64,000 nucleotides of DNA. Origin: Rhodocytophaga aerolata (lineage in GTDB: Bacteria > Bacteroidota > Bacteroidia > Cytophagales > 172606-1). The stretch lies in assembly GCF_030503435.1 (NCBI RefSeq), contig NZ_JAUKPO010000002.1:1-64000 (forward strand). Reading direction: 5' to 3'. The position numbers were made by a program, and so were the translations under genes. The notes beneath the pieces are model-generated. The model was not told the origin of the DNA. It saw only the letters and a list, made by a program, of their open reading frames with translations, and searched no databases. How positions within the stretch are numbered: position 1 is the stretch's first letter; the number at the start of each line of letters is the position of its first letter. Positions 62,643-64,000 of the stretch are shown piece after piece.

Positions 62643-62692
62643 AACGTAAAAAATACAAGAAATGAGTAAAAGAAAAATGATAAAAACAGGAG

Positions 62693-63751
62693 TTAGCTTT
62701 CTAAAGAATTGCCATAACCGACGATAATCACCGAGGCTAAAATAACCAGCAAACCAATGATAAATAGGCTCAATACTTTTCTGGGTACACCTTTCCATTC
62801 TTTCAAAAACAGCCCCCACATATTGGATATCAAAATAATAAAAGCCATATGTAAAATCCAGGAGGAGGCTCCGTTACCTAATTTGCTTTCACCCATCCCA
62901 TAGAAGAAAAACTGCAGATACCAGGTAGTTCCGGCAAGGGCTGAAAACAGATAATTCGCTGTAAGAGGAGTTTTGTTGTCGGTATAATCGGTAAAGCTCC
63001 GGTTGCGAATATTCAAAATCAGGCACCAGATAAAGTTCGTCGTCAGTCCGCCCCAGAGCAATACAATATAAATTACATTATTCTGAAACAGAGGATTGTA
63101 GCCTTCTGCTACGGCCACGTCTGCCATGGGTTCGCCAGCCTCTATGCCATAGTTAAAACAGGCACTGAGTACACCCGAGATAATGGCAAAAGTTAAGCCT
63201 TTGGTGAGGTCAAACTCTTTAATGCTTTGCTGCTTTTGTTCCTCAGACAGACTTTTCTCTTTTTGGTTGCCGGCATACCCACAAATAGCAATACCTGCTA
63301 AGCAAACAACCACACCTAATAAGACTAACTGCCCTCCGGAACTATTAATCATATCAGAGAAGGTAACTTTCCCTGCTTGTGGCGCATAGTTGTAGTAGAT
63401 AGAAGGCAGCAGCGAACCAAGAGCGGCTGTAAGCCCAAGCAAAATAGAATTACCCAGCGACATGCCCAGATAGCGGATACCCAGGCCATAGGTTAACCCG
63501 CCAATACCCCACAGTACTCCCCAGAAGTAGGTCCAGGCTAAAGTAGATGCATCCGTTTGACTGATGATAGAAGCAAAGCCAGGAACTGTTAGATATGCGG
63601 CCAGGGGAGGCACAATAAGCCAGGAAAACAGCCCGCCTACAATCCAGTAACTTTCCCAAGACCACTCTTTTACCCGCTTATAGGGTACATAAAAACTACC
63701 GGAAGCAAAGCCGCCAATGAGATGAAAGATAATACCTGATATGACTTGCAC
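62693..63751 (-). CDS. rhaT: L-rhamnose/proton symporter RhaT
   Basis: This 352-residue inner membrane carrier of the drug/metabolite transporter superfamily is close in length to the enteric RhaT (about 344 residues) and has about ten helices. Visible family segments are GGFASGSFYVPYKRVKEWSWESYW near the N-terminus, LGMSLGNSILLGLTAALGSLLP and LAGTTWYLQFFFYGMGESKLG. It imports free L-rhamnose after periplasmic release. It is encoded 95 bp after a truncated glycoside hydrolase gene and 50 bp before rhaI. Confidence 0.92.
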   Translation of the reverse strand: MQVISGIIFHLIGGFASGSFYVPYKRVKEWSWESYWIVGGLFSWLIVPPLAAYLTVPGFASIISQTDASTLAWTYFWGVLWGIGGLTYGLGIRYLGMSLGNSILLGLTAALGSLLPSIYYNYAPQAGKVTFSDMINSSGGQLVLLGVVVCLAGIAICGYAGNQKEKSLSEEQKQQSIKEFDLTKGLTFAIISGVLSACFNYGIEAGEPMADVAVAEGYNPLFQNNVIYIVLLWGGLTTNFIWCLILNIRNRSFTDYTDNKTPLTANYLFSALAGTTWYLQFFFYGMGESKLGNGASSWILHMAFIILISNMWGLFLKEWKGVPRKVLSLFIIGLLVILASVIIVGYGNSLES

Positions 63752-63846
63752 TTGATACTTGAAAGTTTAAGATGGATAAATCATTTTATGTTATATACTA
63801 TTAGTTACTCACCTGGTGGATGATCTTTTTCTCCCTACCGGTATTC

Positions 63847-64000
63847 CTATTGAGCCGCCACACTCTCAGCAATTGATTTCTGTATAGCTGTCAGCAGCAC
63901 TACCAGACCCATAAGACCGGACTCTAACAGAGGAGAGGCTTTGTTGTAATGTTGCCAGGTAGTAAAGGTTACTCTGCCCCCTGTAGGCTTGGGTTTACCC
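63847..64000 (-). CDS. C-terminal fragment of a probable alpha-L-rhamnosidase
   Basis: The last 50 codons of a gene entering from the right edge end with TAG at 63847. The translation reads GKPKPTGGRVTFTTWQHYNK then ASPLLESGLMGLVVLLTAIQ, ending ESVAAQ. The FTTWxHYxKxSPLLxSGLxG signature is, as I recall, typical of the C-terminus of GH106-type alpha-L-rhamnosidases. It precedes rhaT by 95 bp. An enzyme releasing rhamnose would fit the operon. Only the tail is visible, so the family is a guess from the signature and context. Confidence 0.5.
   Translation of the reverse strand, partial: GKPKPTGGRVTFTTWQHYNKASPLLESGLMGLVVLLTAIQKSIAESVAAQ

Noticed and set aside
62643-62819. N-terminal extension of rhaI with a membrane-like segment
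   Set aside because: It overlaps the end of rhaT by more than 120 bp and is unrelated to the isomerase family; the start at 62642 is consistent with known proteins.

Overview
The window looks like a chromosomal segment of a free-living, carbohydrate-degrading member of the Bacteroidetes, probably Cytophagales. Grounds: two SusC/SusD pairs, several Cys-anchored lipoproteins, FG-GAP and PVC-type cytochrome c proteins, absence of classic Shine-Dalgarno sequences before most genes, and a few promoter-like sites of the TTG...TAnnTTTG type. Placement is by gene content only. No rRNA, tRNA, CRISPR array or insertion sequence was seen.

Left part (1-28.1 kb), almost all on the minus strand, is sugar uptake and catabolism. 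Reading in the direction of transcription, a GntR/LacI-type regulator (28385, plus) is divergent from a rhamnulose-1-phosphate aldolase/lactaldehyde dehydrogenase fusion and an FGGY kinase. Next come a SusC/SusD pair, a long run (19.2 to 6.9 kb) of a cytochrome c dehydrogenase-like lipoprotein, DUF1080, DUF4432, a cupin, a TIM-barrel isomerase, a Gfo/Idh/MocA oxidoreductase and a ribose-type ABC importer, and then a second SusC/SusD pair followed by an FG-GAP protein cut by the window edge.

Middle part (29.6-40.3 kb, plus strand) is accessory. It holds the most notable system: a four-part retron cassette with a WGR/HEAT-repeat protein, a SWIM zinc-finger protein, a structured non-coding RNA whose a1/a2 complementary ends and 22-bp msd hairpin can be read directly, and a reverse transcriptase with an unusual charged coiled-coil N-terminal extension. 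The protein content matches what I recall as retron type XIII. A methyltransferase, umuDC (SOS-type polymerase V) and small orphan genes follow.

Right part (40.7-64 kb) is mixed: a P-loop kinase, a GDSL esterase, an arsR/arsenate reductase pair with visible operators, a split Tm-1-like gene pair, a TlpA-like oxidoreductase, DUF808 and DUF4126 membrane proteins, a class C beta-lactamase-like hydrolase, a YD-repeat lipoprotein and a second PVC-type cytochrome c protein. The last 8 kb return to sugar metabolism: an ExuT-like MFS carrier, fructose-1,6-bisphosphatase, and an apparent rhamnose operon (GH fragment, rhaT, rhaI, lutA, lutB, lutC). This operon and the rhaB/aldolase locus 33 kb away together would convert L-rhamnose to DHAP plus L-lactaldehyde, then L-lactate, then pyruvate.
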